From Parvularcula bermudensis HTCC2503 (GTDB lineage Bacteria > Pseudomonadota > Alphaproteobacteria > Caulobacterales > Parvularculaceae): 64,000 nucleotides of DNA. The DNA lies in NCBI RefSeq assembly GCF_000152825.2, contig NC_014414.1, forward strand, positions 2,170,001 through 2,234,000, in the 5' to 3' direction. This document shows positions 38,524-47,472 of this stretch, piece after piece (position 1 is the first letter of the stretch; the number at the start of each line of letters is the position of its first letter). The notes below the pieces were generated by a model that ran no database searches, was not told the origin of the DNA, and saw nothing but the letters and a program-made list of their open reading frames with translations. A program made the translations under genes and the position numbers.

Positions 38524-39839
38524 GAGGAGGCCTCGAACGCTTCGGGCCGACCGGCGATGGCGGCGACGGCGGGGGCAACGGTGTTAAGGTCAATCTCGCC
38601 TTGCCAGAAGACTTGCCACATGCCGCGGCGGACGCACCCATCGGCACGCTCACTGTAGAAGGCGTTGAAGCCATTCTGCGCTCTTGACCGCCAGAAGAGG
38701 AGGGGGAAATCCTCGCTCATCCGCCGCCACAGCGCATGGCTCAACCCCTCGCCCCTGGCCCCCCGGGACACGGCGAATTTGTCGAGAACAGCCATGCCCT
38801 CGACCTCAATGACCACGGCCGCGGCGCGCATATCCGCCGAGGCGTAGATCTTTGCGACCTGCAAATTATCGAGATAGCCGGGCTTGAGGGAACGGCCGAA
38901 GGCATCCTCGATCAGCGTTGAGAGCTTGGTGATGTCGAGGGTCTCAAAATGGGTATGCGCCGTGATGATCTCCCCCCGCCGGACCAAGGTCCCATCGCCC
39001 CCATGGGTGAACAGTTCACGGACGAGACCGCGGGGCGAGGTGATCGAGACCGACGTCGACCGGGGCAGCGGGTCGAGCAGCTTTTGGATTTCCTCGAGTT
39101 TCAGCTTCATGCCGGAATGCACGGTGCCATCCTTGACCAGACCGTCGAGCTCCGCATCGAGATTGATGGCGGGGATCCGCCGACCCTCTTGGTCGAGAAG
39201 GCCCCCGGTGCCGGTCACAAAGACGATCTTCAACGGTTCGAAATCGATCGCGAGGGCCCGCGCCACGGAATCTGCATTGATATTCAGTAGACGTCCTGTC
39301 CGGTCAATGCCCAGACTGCCAAGAATGGGGATCGCGCCCGAGGCAACGACGTCCTCAATCAGCGATTTGGCGATGCCCGTCGGCTCGCCCACCCGGCCAT
39401 AGGTCGCTTCGTCGATGGGATCGGCGGCGAGGGCCATGGGCGGGAGGGGCACGGCGCGCCCCCCGGCACGCCCAATGGCAGCCGCAAGGGCCGTCGAAAT
39501 CTCCATCACCGTCGTGCCCGCCAGCTCGGCAATCCGGTCATCGGTGACCCTCAGGCCATCGACCTTGCCGCGGTCGAGGCCCCGCGCCTTGACCTCCCGA
39601 TCGAGTTGCGGGCCGGCGCCGTGGACGACGATCGGCGTCAGGCCCACTGTGTTGATCAGGGAAAGCGCGGCCGCCAGCTCCTCATAGCCATATTCGAGGA
39701 CAGCCCCGCCGAGCTTGAAAATCGCAAAGCGGGTCTTCGCCGCCTCACCGAAGCGGTCGAGATAGGCCCGTACCTCTTTGCCGTTTTGCACATGACCGAG
39801 CAGCTCGGTCAGGGCCGATCTCAAGGAAGGTTCAGCCAT
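38520..39839 (-). CDS. argB: fused N-acetylglutamate kinase / N-acetylglutamate synthase
   Basis: One protein for the first two steps of arginine synthesis. 439 residues. Residues about 1-290 form the amino acid kinase domain (FKLGGAVLEYG, VVHGAGPQLDREV, LLNINADSVARA, GGLLDQEGRRIP). Residues about 295-430 form a GNAT domain (AAAVVIEVEG, acetyl-CoA loop SRGARGEGLSHALW, NAFYSERADGCVR). This matches the bifunctional NAGS-K group described in Xanthomonas and Maricaulis, related to vertebrate NAGS, not the separate argA/argB of E. coli. It overlaps argE upstream by 8 bp and argC downstream by 4 bp. Confidence 0.94.
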   Translation of the reverse strand: MAEPSLRSALTELLGHVQNGKEVRAYLDRFGEAAKTRFAIFKLGGAVLEYGYEELAAALSLINTVGLTPIVVHGAGPQLDREVKARGLDRGKVDGLRVTDDRIAELAGTTVMEISTALAAAIGRAGGRAVPLPPMALAADPIDEATYGRVGEPTGIAKSLIEDVVASGAIPILGSLGIDRTGRLLNINADSVARALAIDFEPLKIVFVTGTGGLLDQEGRRIPAINLDAELDGLVKDGTVHSGMKLKLEEIQKLLDPLPRSTSVSITSPRGLVRELFTHGGDGTLVRRGEIITAHTHFETLDITKLSTLIEDAFGRSLKPGYLDNLQVAKIYASADMRAAAVVIEVEGMAVLDKFAVSRGARGEGLSHALWRRMSEDFPLLFWRSRAQNGFNAFYSERADGCVRRGMWQVFWQGEIDLNTVAPAVAAIAGRPEAFEASS

Positions 39840-40890
39840 CGGTCAGGATCTTCAGATAGGCGTTATACGCCGTGGTCAGATGATCGTAGAGCACGAATTC
39901 ATCGGCGGTGTGCGCCTGGGCGATGTCCCCTGGCCCAAGAACGGCCACGGGCAGCCCTGCTTTGGAAAATAAGGCTGCCTCGGTCCAGAAATCCACCGGA
40001 CTGCCAACTTCGATGTCGAGCCCATAGAAATATTCGTTGAGCTCCACCTGACGGAACCGGGCCTCGGGATCCGCGGGGGGCAAGGCAGGCCCCCAAAAGC
40101 GCGTTGTATCCGTCTCAAGAGCCGCGCCGGCAAGCACCCGCAGCCGTTCGACCCGCGGATCCGGGTTCTCCCCCGGCATACACCGCAGGCCGAACTGTAT
40201 CTCGCAGGACGGCGCGATCATATTCGGTTTGATGCCGCCTTCGATGCGCCCAAAATTCAACCTGTCATCCTTGGCCCAGCTTTCGGTCAGGGCCTGGGTG
40301 ATAAAGCGCGCCGCCTCGTGAACCGCCGACAATCCCCCTTGGGACGCATGACCCGCCTCACCAGCGAGGGTGAGGGTGCCAGCGTAAATCCCCCGGTGAC
40401 GGGTCACCGCAATCGACTGGGTGGGTTCCCCGACAATGACCCTTTCATAGCGAGGGGAGGTCTCCAGGAAGCGCCGCACCGCGACACTCGACCCCGCTTC
40501 CTCATCGGTGGTAAAGAGAAACGCCGCCGGTGCATCGGTCTCTGCGGCGGCGGCGAGAAGGCACGCGGCCGCGCCTTTGATATCGCACGCCCCAAGGCCG
40601 ATGGCGCGATCATTTCCCCGCTCAAGGGTGAAGGGGTCCTTTGTCCAGGCATCGGTGGCCGGCACCGTATCGATATGGACGTTGAACAAGGTGTCGGTGG
40701 TTCCCCTTGTGGCAAGAAACCCAAGGCACCCTTCGCCCCCATCGTCGATCGATGTCTCAAAGCCCGGCAACGCCTCTCGCAGCGTCGCAAACAAAGACGA
40801 CTCCGGGTTCAAATTGCGCGGCGGGTTCTGCGTGTCATGGGCCACCAACTGCTCAAGATGGCCGAGAATTGATTGAAGAGGAGCCGTCAT
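39832..40890 (-). CDS. argE: N-acetylcitrulline/N-acetylornithine deacetylase
   Basis: 352 residues, M20 fold. The metal and catalytic residues are in NVHIDTVPAT, LGACDIKGAAACL, TTDEEAGSS and the C-terminal GPGDIAQAHTADEFV. It starts with an approximately 10-residue helix then LVAHDTQNPPR. Length, PPR start and PGDIAQAHTADEF resemble Xanthomonas acetylcitrulline deacetylase from memory. Placement between argG and the fused kinase/synthase, next to the acetylornithine-type carbamoyltransferase, supports acetylcitrulline as substrate. ATGA overlap with argG upstream, 8-bp overlap with argBA downstream. Confidence 0.88.
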   Translation of the reverse strand: MTAPLQSILGHLEQLVAHDTQNPPRNLNPESSLFATLREALPGFETSIDDGGEGCLGFLATRGTTDTLFNVHIDTVPATDAWTKDPFTLERGNDRAIGLGACDIKGAAACLLAAAAETDAPAAFLFTTDEEAGSSVAVRRFLETSPRYERVIVGEPTQSIAVTRHRGIYAGTLTLAGEAGHASQGGLSAVHEAARFITQALTESWAKDDRLNFGRIEGGIKPNMIAPSCEIQFGLRCMPGENPDPRVERLRVLAGAALETDTTRFWGPALPPADPEARFRQVELNEYFYGLDIEVGSPVDFWTEAALFSKAGLPVAVLGPGDIAQAHTADEFVLYDHLTTAYNAYLKILTDG

Positions 40891-42101
40891 GAGGTCACCT
40901 TTCTGCCGACCTCCGACCAGAGGGCGGAGGACTGGCCGGAGAGCTTTGTGAAGCCCTGGGCTTCCTCACCGCTCCACCCGGCCCGTTGCGCGTAAACCGC
41001 CGTATCGCTTTTGAGGATCATCGGCGAGTCGACCTCGACGGCATCGACCCGGCCGCCATGGGTTTCAACGGTCACCGCCCCGTGCACCCGCGCCTGGGTG
41101 GCGCTGATAAAGGCTTCGATTTCCGCGCGCAGGGGATCAAAATACCCGCCATCATAGACAAGATCGGCCCATTTCGCCGCCGCCACGGGCTTGAAGGCGT
41201 TCTGTTCGGCGGTCAGCACCGCGTGTTCCAGGGCCCGGTGCGCCGCCTCAAGGACGACAAGACCCGGCGCCTCGAAAGCAATACGCCCCTTAAGGCCCGG
41301 CAGCGTATCGCCGGTATAGGTCCCAAAGCCGACACCATAGGCGCCGAAATCATGATTGAGGCGGCTGAGCAATTCAGGGCCGCTGAGAACCTGCCCATTG
41401 AGGCTGATCGCCTTGCCCTGATCGAAGGCAATCACCGCGCTATGGGCGCTTCTGGGCCAGTCCGCAGGGGCGGCCGTCAGCGAGCGAGCAGCCTCGTCCG
41501 GCTTCTTCCACTCGTCGATTTCCCCACCGGAAAACGTCGTGCCCAGAAGGTTCTGGTTGATCGTATAGCGTTTCTGCGACGCCGGAACCGCGAACCCTGC
41601 GTCCTCGAGGACCCCCCGCTCATAATCACGGACATTCCCCACCGAGGCGGGGATATCGCGAATAGGGGCCAAGACCTCAAGGTCGCTGAGGGCTCTTGCA
41701 GAGCGGTCGAACCGCACCTGATCATTCCCCATACCGGTGCAGCCATGGGCGATGGCCCCGGCCCCCACCGATTTGGCGAGTTCGATCCCCGCTTCAACGA
41801 TCAAATAACGATCAGCACAAAGAAGAGGATAACGGCCCTGCCGCCACTCCCCCGCTTGGATGAGCGGCACGACAATGCCGTCCCACAAGCGCTGCGACGC
41901 CTCGATGTTATGGTGATCCACCGCCCCAAGCTCCTTGGCGCGGGCGGCCACTTCTTCGGGGCTCGCCTCGGCACTGCCGGGCCCTGCCGTGTCGACGAAA
42001 TAGGTAATCACTTCGTACCCAGCCTTTTTCAAGGCCAACACGCAATAGCTGGTATCAAGACCGCCCGAAAAGGCGAGGACAACTTTCTGGCTCATCGTCA
42101 A
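40887..42101 (-). CDS. argG: argininosuccinate synthase
   Basis: Joins citrulline and aspartate using ATP. 404 residues. The PP-loop LAFSGGLDTSYCVLAL lies at the start, with HGCTGMGNDQVRF and the citrulline-binding GIGGVG-like YGVGFGTYTGDTL region. The start could be ATG 42101 (overlaps the argF' stop as ATGA) or a second ATG 6 bp later; I take the first. The internal order argF'-argG-argE-argBA-argC is continuous with overlaps. Confidence 0.95.
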   Translation of the reverse strand: MTMSQKVVLAFSGGLDTSYCVLALKKAGYEVITYFVDTAGPGSAEASPEEVAARAKELGAVDHHNIEASQRLWDGIVVPLIQAGEWRQGRYPLLCADRYLIVEAGIELAKSVGAGAIAHGCTGMGNDQVRFDRSARALSDLEVLAPIRDIPASVGNVRDYERGVLEDAGFAVPASQKRYTINQNLLGTTFSGGEIDEWKKPDEAARSLTAAPADWPRSAHSAVIAFDQGKAISLNGQVLSGPELLSRLNHDFGAYGVGFGTYTGDTLPGLKGRIAFEAPGLVVLEAAHRALEHAVLTAEQNAFKPVAAAKWADLVYDGGYFDPLRAEIEAFISATQARVHGAVTVETHGGRVDAVEVDSPMILKSDTAVYAQRAGWSGEEAQGFTKLSGQSSALWSEVGRKVTS

Positions 42102-43093
42102 TTTCCCTTCAGCAAGCGCTGCAATACGGCTTTTTGGACCGGCAGGCGGTTGGCGGCTTCCTCGATGATCATGGATTGAGGGCTGTCTGCAACAGCATCG
42201 GTGACCTTCACATTCCGGCGAAGGGGCAGGCAGTGGCTGAACAGGGCATTGTTGGTGAGGGCCATTTTGTCCTCATCAACCCTGAAATGGCGATGCGCGT
42301 CTCGGATCGGCTTTTCTTCCTCCCAACGCCCGAAATAGGGCAAGGCGCCCCAGCTCTTGGCATATACCACATCGGCATCGCGATAGGCGGTTTGCGGATC
42401 GTGACTGATCGTCAAGGACCCACCGGACCGCTTCACATTCTCCTCGGACGCCGACATGAAACGGGGGTCGAGGAGATATTCCTCTGTCGGACAAAGCAAT
42501 GTCACGTCCATGCCGAACTTGGTGGCGATGAGGAGGCTTGAATTGGCGACGGCGGTGTTCAGCGGTTTGGGGTGATAGGTCCAGGTCAGGACGTATTTCT
42601 TCCCATCGGGGGCCCCAAGCCGATCCTTGACTGCCAGCATATGGGCCAGTTCCTGACACGGATGAACGATCGTTTCCATATTGACGATGGGCACGGTGGC
42701 GTATTCGGCGAAGGCATGGAGAAGGCGATCCTGCCGATCCACCGACCAGTCCTGAAACTTCGGAAAGCATCTGATGCAGATGACATCGACATAGGTGGAG
42801 AGCACCCGCGCCGCTTCCTTGACGTGCTCCTCCGCCCCTTGATCCATCATCGCCCCTGGCTCGACCTCAAGGGACCAGGTGCCGGCGGTATCGAGAACGA
42901 GAGCGTTCCCCCCCATTTCGATCATCGCCACCTGAAAAGAGGCACGGGTCCGAAGCGAGGGATTGAAGAAGATCAGCGCGGCAGTCTTGCCTTTCAGCGA
43001 CTGGTCCTTGAGGCCGCGCAGACGGTCAGCATCGACCAGGAGCTGTTCGAGATCCTCACGGGGCCAGTCTTCTGTCGTCAGAAAATGTTTCAT
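42098..43093 (-). CDS. argF': N-acetylornithine carbamoyltransferase (AOTCase)
   Basis: Carbamoylates N-acetylornithine to N-acetylcitrulline. 331 residues from [14 protein letters not shown], start chosen for AGGA 8 nt upstream; an ATG 33 bp further upstream is rejected. [12 protein letters not shown] replaces the STRTR motif of ordinary OTCase. [29 protein letters not shown], the long [17 protein letters not shown], and [16 protein letters not shown] closely match the Xanthomonas enzyme as I recall it. The residue aligned with its Glu92, which specifies acetyl- over succinyl-ornithine, is Glu here (GAEEHVKE). The Lys reported to be carboxylated there is kept in RRNVK. Confidence 0.9.
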   Translation of the reverse strand: MKHFLTTEDWPREDLEQLLVDADRLRGLKDQSLKGKTAALIFFNPSLRTRASFQVAMIEMGGNALVLDTAGTWSLEVEPGAMMDQGAEEHVKEAARVLSTYVDVICIRCFPKFQDWSVDRQDRLLHAFAEYATVPIVNMETIVHPCQELAHMLAVKDRLGAPDGKKYVLTWTYHPKPLNTAVANSSLLIATKFGMDVTLLCPTEEYLLDPRFMSASEENVKRSGGSLTISHDPQTAYRDADVVYAKSWGALPYFGRWEEEKPIRDAHRHFRVDEDKMALTNNALFSHCLPLRRNVKVTDAVADSPQSMIIEEAANRLPVQKAVLQRLLKGN

Positions 43094-43160
43094 CTTAATG
43101 TCCTGGGACGGGGAGGGCGCGGTCATCCGTCGACCGGCGCCGGAAAAGGGGGACGAGGGG

Positions 43161-43191
43161 CGACGCTCAGCGCACTCAACGCTCAGCGTCG
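43161..43191. promoter_or_regulatory. paired repeat in the argF'/argH divergent region
   Basis: ACGCTCAGCG occurs twice with a 16-bp period (43163-43172, 43179-43188), and the outer ends CGACGCT/AGCGTCG form an inverted repeat. It is a candidate operator for both arginine transcripts. It does not resemble an E. coli ArgR box. Confidence 0.4.
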
Positions 43192-43337
43192 CGGGAGTCG
43201 TCGCCGCAGGCGCGTCGGAAACAGTCTATGCCGAGCAGTGGTCACCTGCACAAAAGCGATCCTTGACAGAAAGCGTCTCTCTACACACGGGGAAAGGCCC
43301 AGCGTCAAGAGACCCCTTAGCCTTGGAGAGCGCGATC

Positions 43338-44747
43338 ATGGCCAGTGACCCAAAGACCCCCACCAACACCATGTGGGGCGGGCGCTTTTCGGTTCCCCCC
43401 GCCGAGATCATGGAAAAATTCAACGCCTCGATCGGTTTCGATCAAAAACTGGCGCGTCAGGACATCGAGGGGAGCAGGGCCCACGCCCGTATGCTCGCCC
43501 GCCAAGGGATTCTGTCAGAAGCGGACCGCGAGGCGATTCTGTCGGGCCTCGATCAGGTCGAAACGGAGATCGCCGAGGGACGCTTCGTCTTTTCTACTGC
43601 CCTCGAAGATATCCATATGAATGTCGAGGGTCGACTAAAAGAACTGATCGGGGAGGCGGCCGGGCGGCTCCACACCGGCCGCTCCCGCAATGACCAGGTC
43701 GCCACGGATATTCGGCTTTGGGTGCGCGAGAGCCTTGAGGCCATCGCCTCGGCCCTCCTCGGCTGGCAGGGGGCCCTTGTCGACTTGGCGGAGGCCCATG
43801 TCGACACGGTGATGCCGGGCTTCACCCACCTTCAGCCCGCCACCCCCGTCACCTTCGCCCATCACCTTCTCGCCTATGTCGAAATGGCGGATCGTGACCG
43901 GGGCCGCATTCTCGACGCCAAGGCCCGCGCCAATGAATGCCCTCTAGGCGCGGCGGCGCTCGCGGGCACTTCTCACCCCATCGACCGTGACCAGACCGCC
44001 AAGGCCCTCGGATTCGATCGCCCCATGGGCAATTCCATCGACGCGGTCTCGGCACGGGACTTTGCCCTTGAGGCCATGAACGCCGCCGCCCTGGCCGCGA
44101 TCACGATGAGCCGTTTCGCCGAGGAGGTCGTGATCTGGTCGACCCCGCAATTCGGCTTTGTCCGCTCCGCCGAAGCGTTCTCCACCGGATCCTCGATCAT
44201 GCCGCAAAAGCGTAATCCCGATGCCGCCGAATTGCTGCGTGGCAAGACGGGCCGCGTCATCGGCGCTTGGACCAGCCTCGCGATCACCATGAAGGGACTG
44301 CCGCTCGCCTATTCCAAGGACATGCAAGAGGATAAGGAGCCGCTGTTCGACGCCCTCGATACAGTGCGCGATTGCCTCGCCATCGCCGCGGGGCTGACCG
44401 AAAGCCTGGAGGTCTTCCCGGACGCCATGGCCCAGGCGGCGAGCCTCGGCCATACGACGGCGGTCGACCTTGCCGACTGGCTCGTCCGACACCTCAACCT
44501 TCCCTTCAGAGAGGCCCATCACGTCGTCGGTGCCCTCGTGTCTGTGGCGGACCGTGAGGGCGTCCAGCTCCATGAATTGAGCGATGAGACCCTGATGGCG
44601 GCCCATCCACGTCTCGACGGCTCGGTCAGGGCGCATCTCTCCCCCACAGCATCGGTGGCGGCGCGGGATCATTTCGGCGGCCCCGCCCCAGCGCAAAGCC
44701 GCGCCCGGATTGCCACCTGGAAGGAGCGACTGGCCTCGCCTCGTTAA
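43338..44747 (+). CDS. argH: argininosuccinate lyase
   Basis: Splits argininosuccinate into arginine and fumarate. 469 residues from [20 protein letters not shown]; the longer in-frame extension to 42963 runs over argF' and is rejected. [33 protein letters not shown], and the signature [19 protein letters not shown] are family marks. It is transcribed divergently from the five-gene arg operon with a 244-bp control region and converges with the tolC-like gene (15 bp gap). Confidence 0.96.
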   Translation: MASDPKTPTNTMWGGRFSVPPAEIMEKFNASIGFDQKLARQDIEGSRAHARMLARQGILSEADREAILSGLDQVETEIAEGRFVFSTALEDIHMNVEGRLKELIGEAAGRLHTGRSRNDQVATDIRLWVRESLEAIASALLGWQGALVDLAEAHVDTVMPGFTHLQPATPVTFAHHLLAYVEMADRDRGRILDAKARANECPLGAAALAGTSHPIDRDQTAKALGFDRPMGNSIDAVSARDFALEAMNAAALAAITMSRFAEEVVIWSTPQFGFVRSAEAFSTGSSIMPQKRNPDAAELLRGKTGRVIGAWTSLAITMKGLPLAYSKDMQEDKEPLFDALDTVRDCLAIAAGLTESLEVFPDAMAQAASLGHTTAVDLADWLVRHLNLPFREAHHVVGALVSVADREGVQLHELSDETLMAAHPRLDGSVRAHLSPTASVAARDHFGGPAPAQSRARIATWKERLASPR

Positions 44748-44762
44748 GAGCGGCCCGCGCCT

Positions 44763-46160
44763 TTAGCGGATAATGGTCTCCAGGCGGTCAGGGTAGTCAA
44801 GGACTCCCATCGCGGCGTAGAGATCAAACAGCACCGTGTAATAATCATAGACGGCATTCACTTTGAACGCGGCGATCTCGGCATAAATTTCCGTGACGCG
44901 GACAAGATCGGTCAGGGTCTTGGTCCCCAGATTATATTCTCGCTCCGTCAGCGCCAATTGCCGCCGCACTTCTTCCTCAGCCCGCTGAAGTTCACGCACG
45001 GCCCGCCGCTGGGCCGTGGCCCGGCCAAGACTTGAGCGAACCGCATCCTCAAGGCTCCACCGCTCAAGGCGTGCCTCGGATTGCGCCTGTTTGAGCCGGG
45101 CAATCGCGCTTTGTTGCTGCGCCTTGAGCCGGCCGCCGGTGTAAAGGTCCTGGGTCAGGGAAAACCCGAGCCGGACATCCTCTTCGGCGGTGTCCGTGGT
45201 TTCCCCGAAGAAATCGACTTCGACGTCGCTGAAATGGACCGCAAAACCGTTGAGAGACAGGGTCGGCAGGGCGGCCCGCTTTGCCGCCTTCACCTCCGCT
45301 CTGGCGGCCTCAATGGCCGTTTCGGCCGACTGAAGATTAGGCGACCGGGAGGTGGCGAGCGAAACCGCCTCGTCCGCCGAAAGATCCAACACATCGTCGA
45401 TCCCGGGAAGCACGAAGTCGGGCACCGTCTGCGGATCAATACAGTCGATCGGCTGGTCGATCAGGACCGACAAGCGGGCGCGATTGGCCTCGGAGCGCGA
45501 TTCGGCGGTCACCAATTCGGACAATTGCCGGGCAAAGCGGGCGCGAATTTCACTTGCCGCGGTGATGGTGATCGCCCGCCGACGCAGGCGAAGGTCAGCG
45601 GCCTCCACGTCCTGGGAGATGATCCCTTCGGCGCTTTTGGAGATGGATTGAAGCGCCTGGGCGCGCGCAAATTCGATATAGGCCCGCGCCGCCCCCAGCG
45701 CGATGTCATTCATGGTGCCATCGACACCGATCGCCGCCGCTTCGGCTTTCAGGCGGGCCGCGTCGCTGGCGGCTCGACGGGCGCCGAAGCTGTAGAGTTC
45801 CTGATTGAGCTGGATCCCAATCTGATCGTCCCGCCGCCGATCGAGGGGCGGCGTGTCCCCCAAGCCGGTGGTCCCGAAGGCGGAAATCTGCGGGTAGTAG
45901 CGAGAGCGGGCGGCCTTCATTTCAGCCTCGGCAAAAAGCCGGTTCGCTTCGGCCCGATCGATCCGGGGATCGGCACTGACGGCGAGGGCAATCGCACTCG
46001 ATACGCCGAGACAATTGGCATTGAGCGGGGAGGGGGCCGATCCGATAGACGTCCGGGCATTGTCGTCGAAGCTGTCGGACACTGATTCGCCCGCCGCAAC
46101 ATTGACGGCAAATCCGGCGGCCGTTACCGCGAGGAGAGAAACCACAAAACGCCTAGGCAT
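44763..46160 (-). CDS. TolC-family outer-membrane efflux/secretion protein
   Basis: 465 residues. A signal peptide (MPRRFVVSLLAVTAAGFAVNVAAG) precedes two OEP repeats: LGVSSAIALAVSADPRIDRAEANRLFAEAEMKAARSRYYPQI and the second repeat ADEAVSLATSRSPNLQSAETAIEAA. It forms the outer-membrane channel of a type I system. It starts 1 bp after the HlyD stop, so it is translated with it. Long Ala/Glu/Arg-rich helices are predicted from the sequence. Confidence 0.93.
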   Translation of the reverse strand: MPRRFVVSLLAVTAAGFAVNVAAGESVSDSFDDNARTSIGSAPSPLNANCLGVSSAIALAVSADPRIDRAEANRLFAEAEMKAARSRYYPQISAFGTTGLGDTPPLDRRRDDQIGIQLNQELYSFGARRAASDAARLKAEAAAIGVDGTMNDIALGAARAYIEFARAQALQSISKSAEGIISQDVEAADLRLRRRAITITAASEIRARFARQLSELVTAESRSEANRARLSVLIDQPIDCIDPQTVPDFVLPGIDDVLDLSADEAVSLATSRSPNLQSAETAIEAARAEVKAAKRAALPTLSLNGFAVHFSDVEVDFFGETTDTAEEDVRLGFSLTQDLYTGGRLKAQQQSAIARLKQAQSEARLERWSLEDAVRSSLGRATAQRRAVRELQRAEEEVRRQLALTEREYNLGTKTLTDLVRVTEIYAEIAAFKVNAVYDYYTVLFDLYAAMGVLDYPDRLETIIR

Positions 46161-46161
46161 A

Positions 46162-47472
46162 TCAACTCATCCGTGTACCGCGCTGGAAGGTGGAGAAGAT
46201 CGGTTCCAGAACGTAGTCGAGGAAAGTTCTCGACGTTCCGGAGGCGATAAAAGTTTCGACCGGCATACCGGGGAGCAGATCAAAACGGGTTTTCGCTTCG
46301 ACGTCGGAGGCGTCCAGCCGCACCTCCGCTTCATAGTAAACCGCCCCAGTCGCCTCATCCTGTTTGAGGTCGGCGCTTACTTTCATCACTTCGCCCGCAA
46401 GATCAGGGACCAAGAACGATTTGTAGGCGGTCAGCTTGGCACGAACCTCCTGGCCAGGCTCCACCGCATCCCGGTCCGTCGGCATCACTCTGACGGAGGC
46501 GACAAGGTTATCCGTCACTGGAACGATTTCCATCAGCATACCGCCAGGGGACAGGACCCCGCCCACCGTGGAATATTCCAGGTTGAGAACGATACCGGAC
46601 TCAGGGGCCCGCACCACGGTCCGAGCCAGACGGTCATCAAGCGCAGAGAGCCGCTCGCGCGCCGCCAGATATAGGCCCTGGGCCTCGACGAGTTGACCGC
46701 CGATCCCCTCCTGAAAATCGGCCTCCGTCTGGGCCTTTTCCCTGGCGACGGTTTGAATACTTTCCCGCGCCTCACTCTGTTCACCGCGCAATCGTGAGTA
46801 GTCAGCCTCAAGCCGCGCCACTTCACGACGTATTGCTGACACATTACCGGCGGTCTCAAGGCGCTCCTCAAGTAATTGCTGGCGAAGGACCAGATCCTCC
46901 CGCGCCGCCTCAAGCGCCCGGCGGGTCGCAGCGAGTTGATTGGACAGCTCCCGCACCCGGCCCGAAAGGGTCGCTTCTTGCTGTGTCAGCAGATCGAGGC
47001 GCGCCTGTTGGGCGGCCCTTTGCTGGTTGAAGAGGGCAAGCTGACTGGCGACAATTTCGGTACGGACGGACTGACCGATCGCGAGATTATCGATGCGGCT
47101 GAAATTCGGGGTCGCCTCGCCGGTTTTCAACGCGGTGAGCCGGAGAACCGCCGCCAGATTGGCCGCCATTTCCTGAGCGATTTCGTCTCGGGCCGTTTCG
47201 GATTGCAGCGGTTCGAGGACCACGAGCACATCGCCCTCAACAACGGTTTCGCCCTCTCGGACATGCAGCTCACGGATGATACCGCCTTCGAGATGCTGAA
47301 CCTGTTTCCGGTCCGACTGCACGACCAACACACCGCTCGCCGTGACGCCCTCATCGAGTTTCGCAAGGGCGCTCCAAAGGAAGAAGCCGCCAAAGCCAAC
47401 GGCACAGACAATGGCCGAGATGCGGATTGACCGATCGGAGAGGGGGGAGGGGGAGAGGGAAGAGGCGCTCAT
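46162..47472 (-). CDS. HlyD/PrtE-family membrane fusion protein
   Basis: Periplasmic adaptor of a type I secretion system. 436 residues. A short cytosolic start, one membrane segment near residues 15-35, ASGVLVVQSDRKQVQHLEGGIIRELHVREG (biotinyl/lipoyl-like hairpin with the GGI motif), a long coiled coil (about 105-275) and a beta-barrel C-terminus (VRVMPTDRDAVEPGQEVRAKL). The start overlaps the ABC protein's stop (ATGA), and tolC follows directly. Confidence 0.93.
   Translation of the reverse strand: MSASSLSPSPLSDRSIRISAIVCAVGFGGFFLWSALAKLDEGVTASGVLVVQSDRKQVQHLEGGIIRELHVREGETVVEGDVLVVLEPLQSETARDEIAQEMAANLAAVLRLTALKTGEATPNFSRIDNLAIGQSVRTEIVASQLALFNQQRAAQQARLDLLTQQEATLSGRVRELSNQLAATRRALEAAREDLVLRQQLLEERLETAGNVSAIRREVARLEADYSRLRGEQSEARESIQTVAREKAQTEADFQEGIGGQLVEAQGLYLAARERLSALDDRLARTVVRAPESGIVLNLEYSTVGGVLSPGGMLMEIVPVTDNLVASVRVMPTDRDAVEPGQEVRAKLTAYKSFLVPDLAGEVMKVSADLKQDEATGAVYYEAEVRLDASDVEAKTRFDLLPGMPVETFIASGTSRTFLDYVLEPIFSTFQRGTRMS

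Noticed and set aside
40986-42179. 397-residue frame on the plus strand over argG
   Set aside because: It is antisense to argG with no recognisable domain; Arg/Gly/Pro/His-rich composition is typical of shadow frames.
43263-43285. Sigma70 promoter for argH
   Set aside because: TTGACA is present, but no -10 sequence occurs at 16-18 bp spacing.
42963-43337. 125-residue N-terminal extension of argH
   Set aside because: It runs across the start of argF' and the divergent control region; [17 protein letters not shown] is the family start.
45081-46085. 334-residue frame on the plus strand over the tolC-like gene
   Set aside because: Antisense shadow with no start signal or domain.
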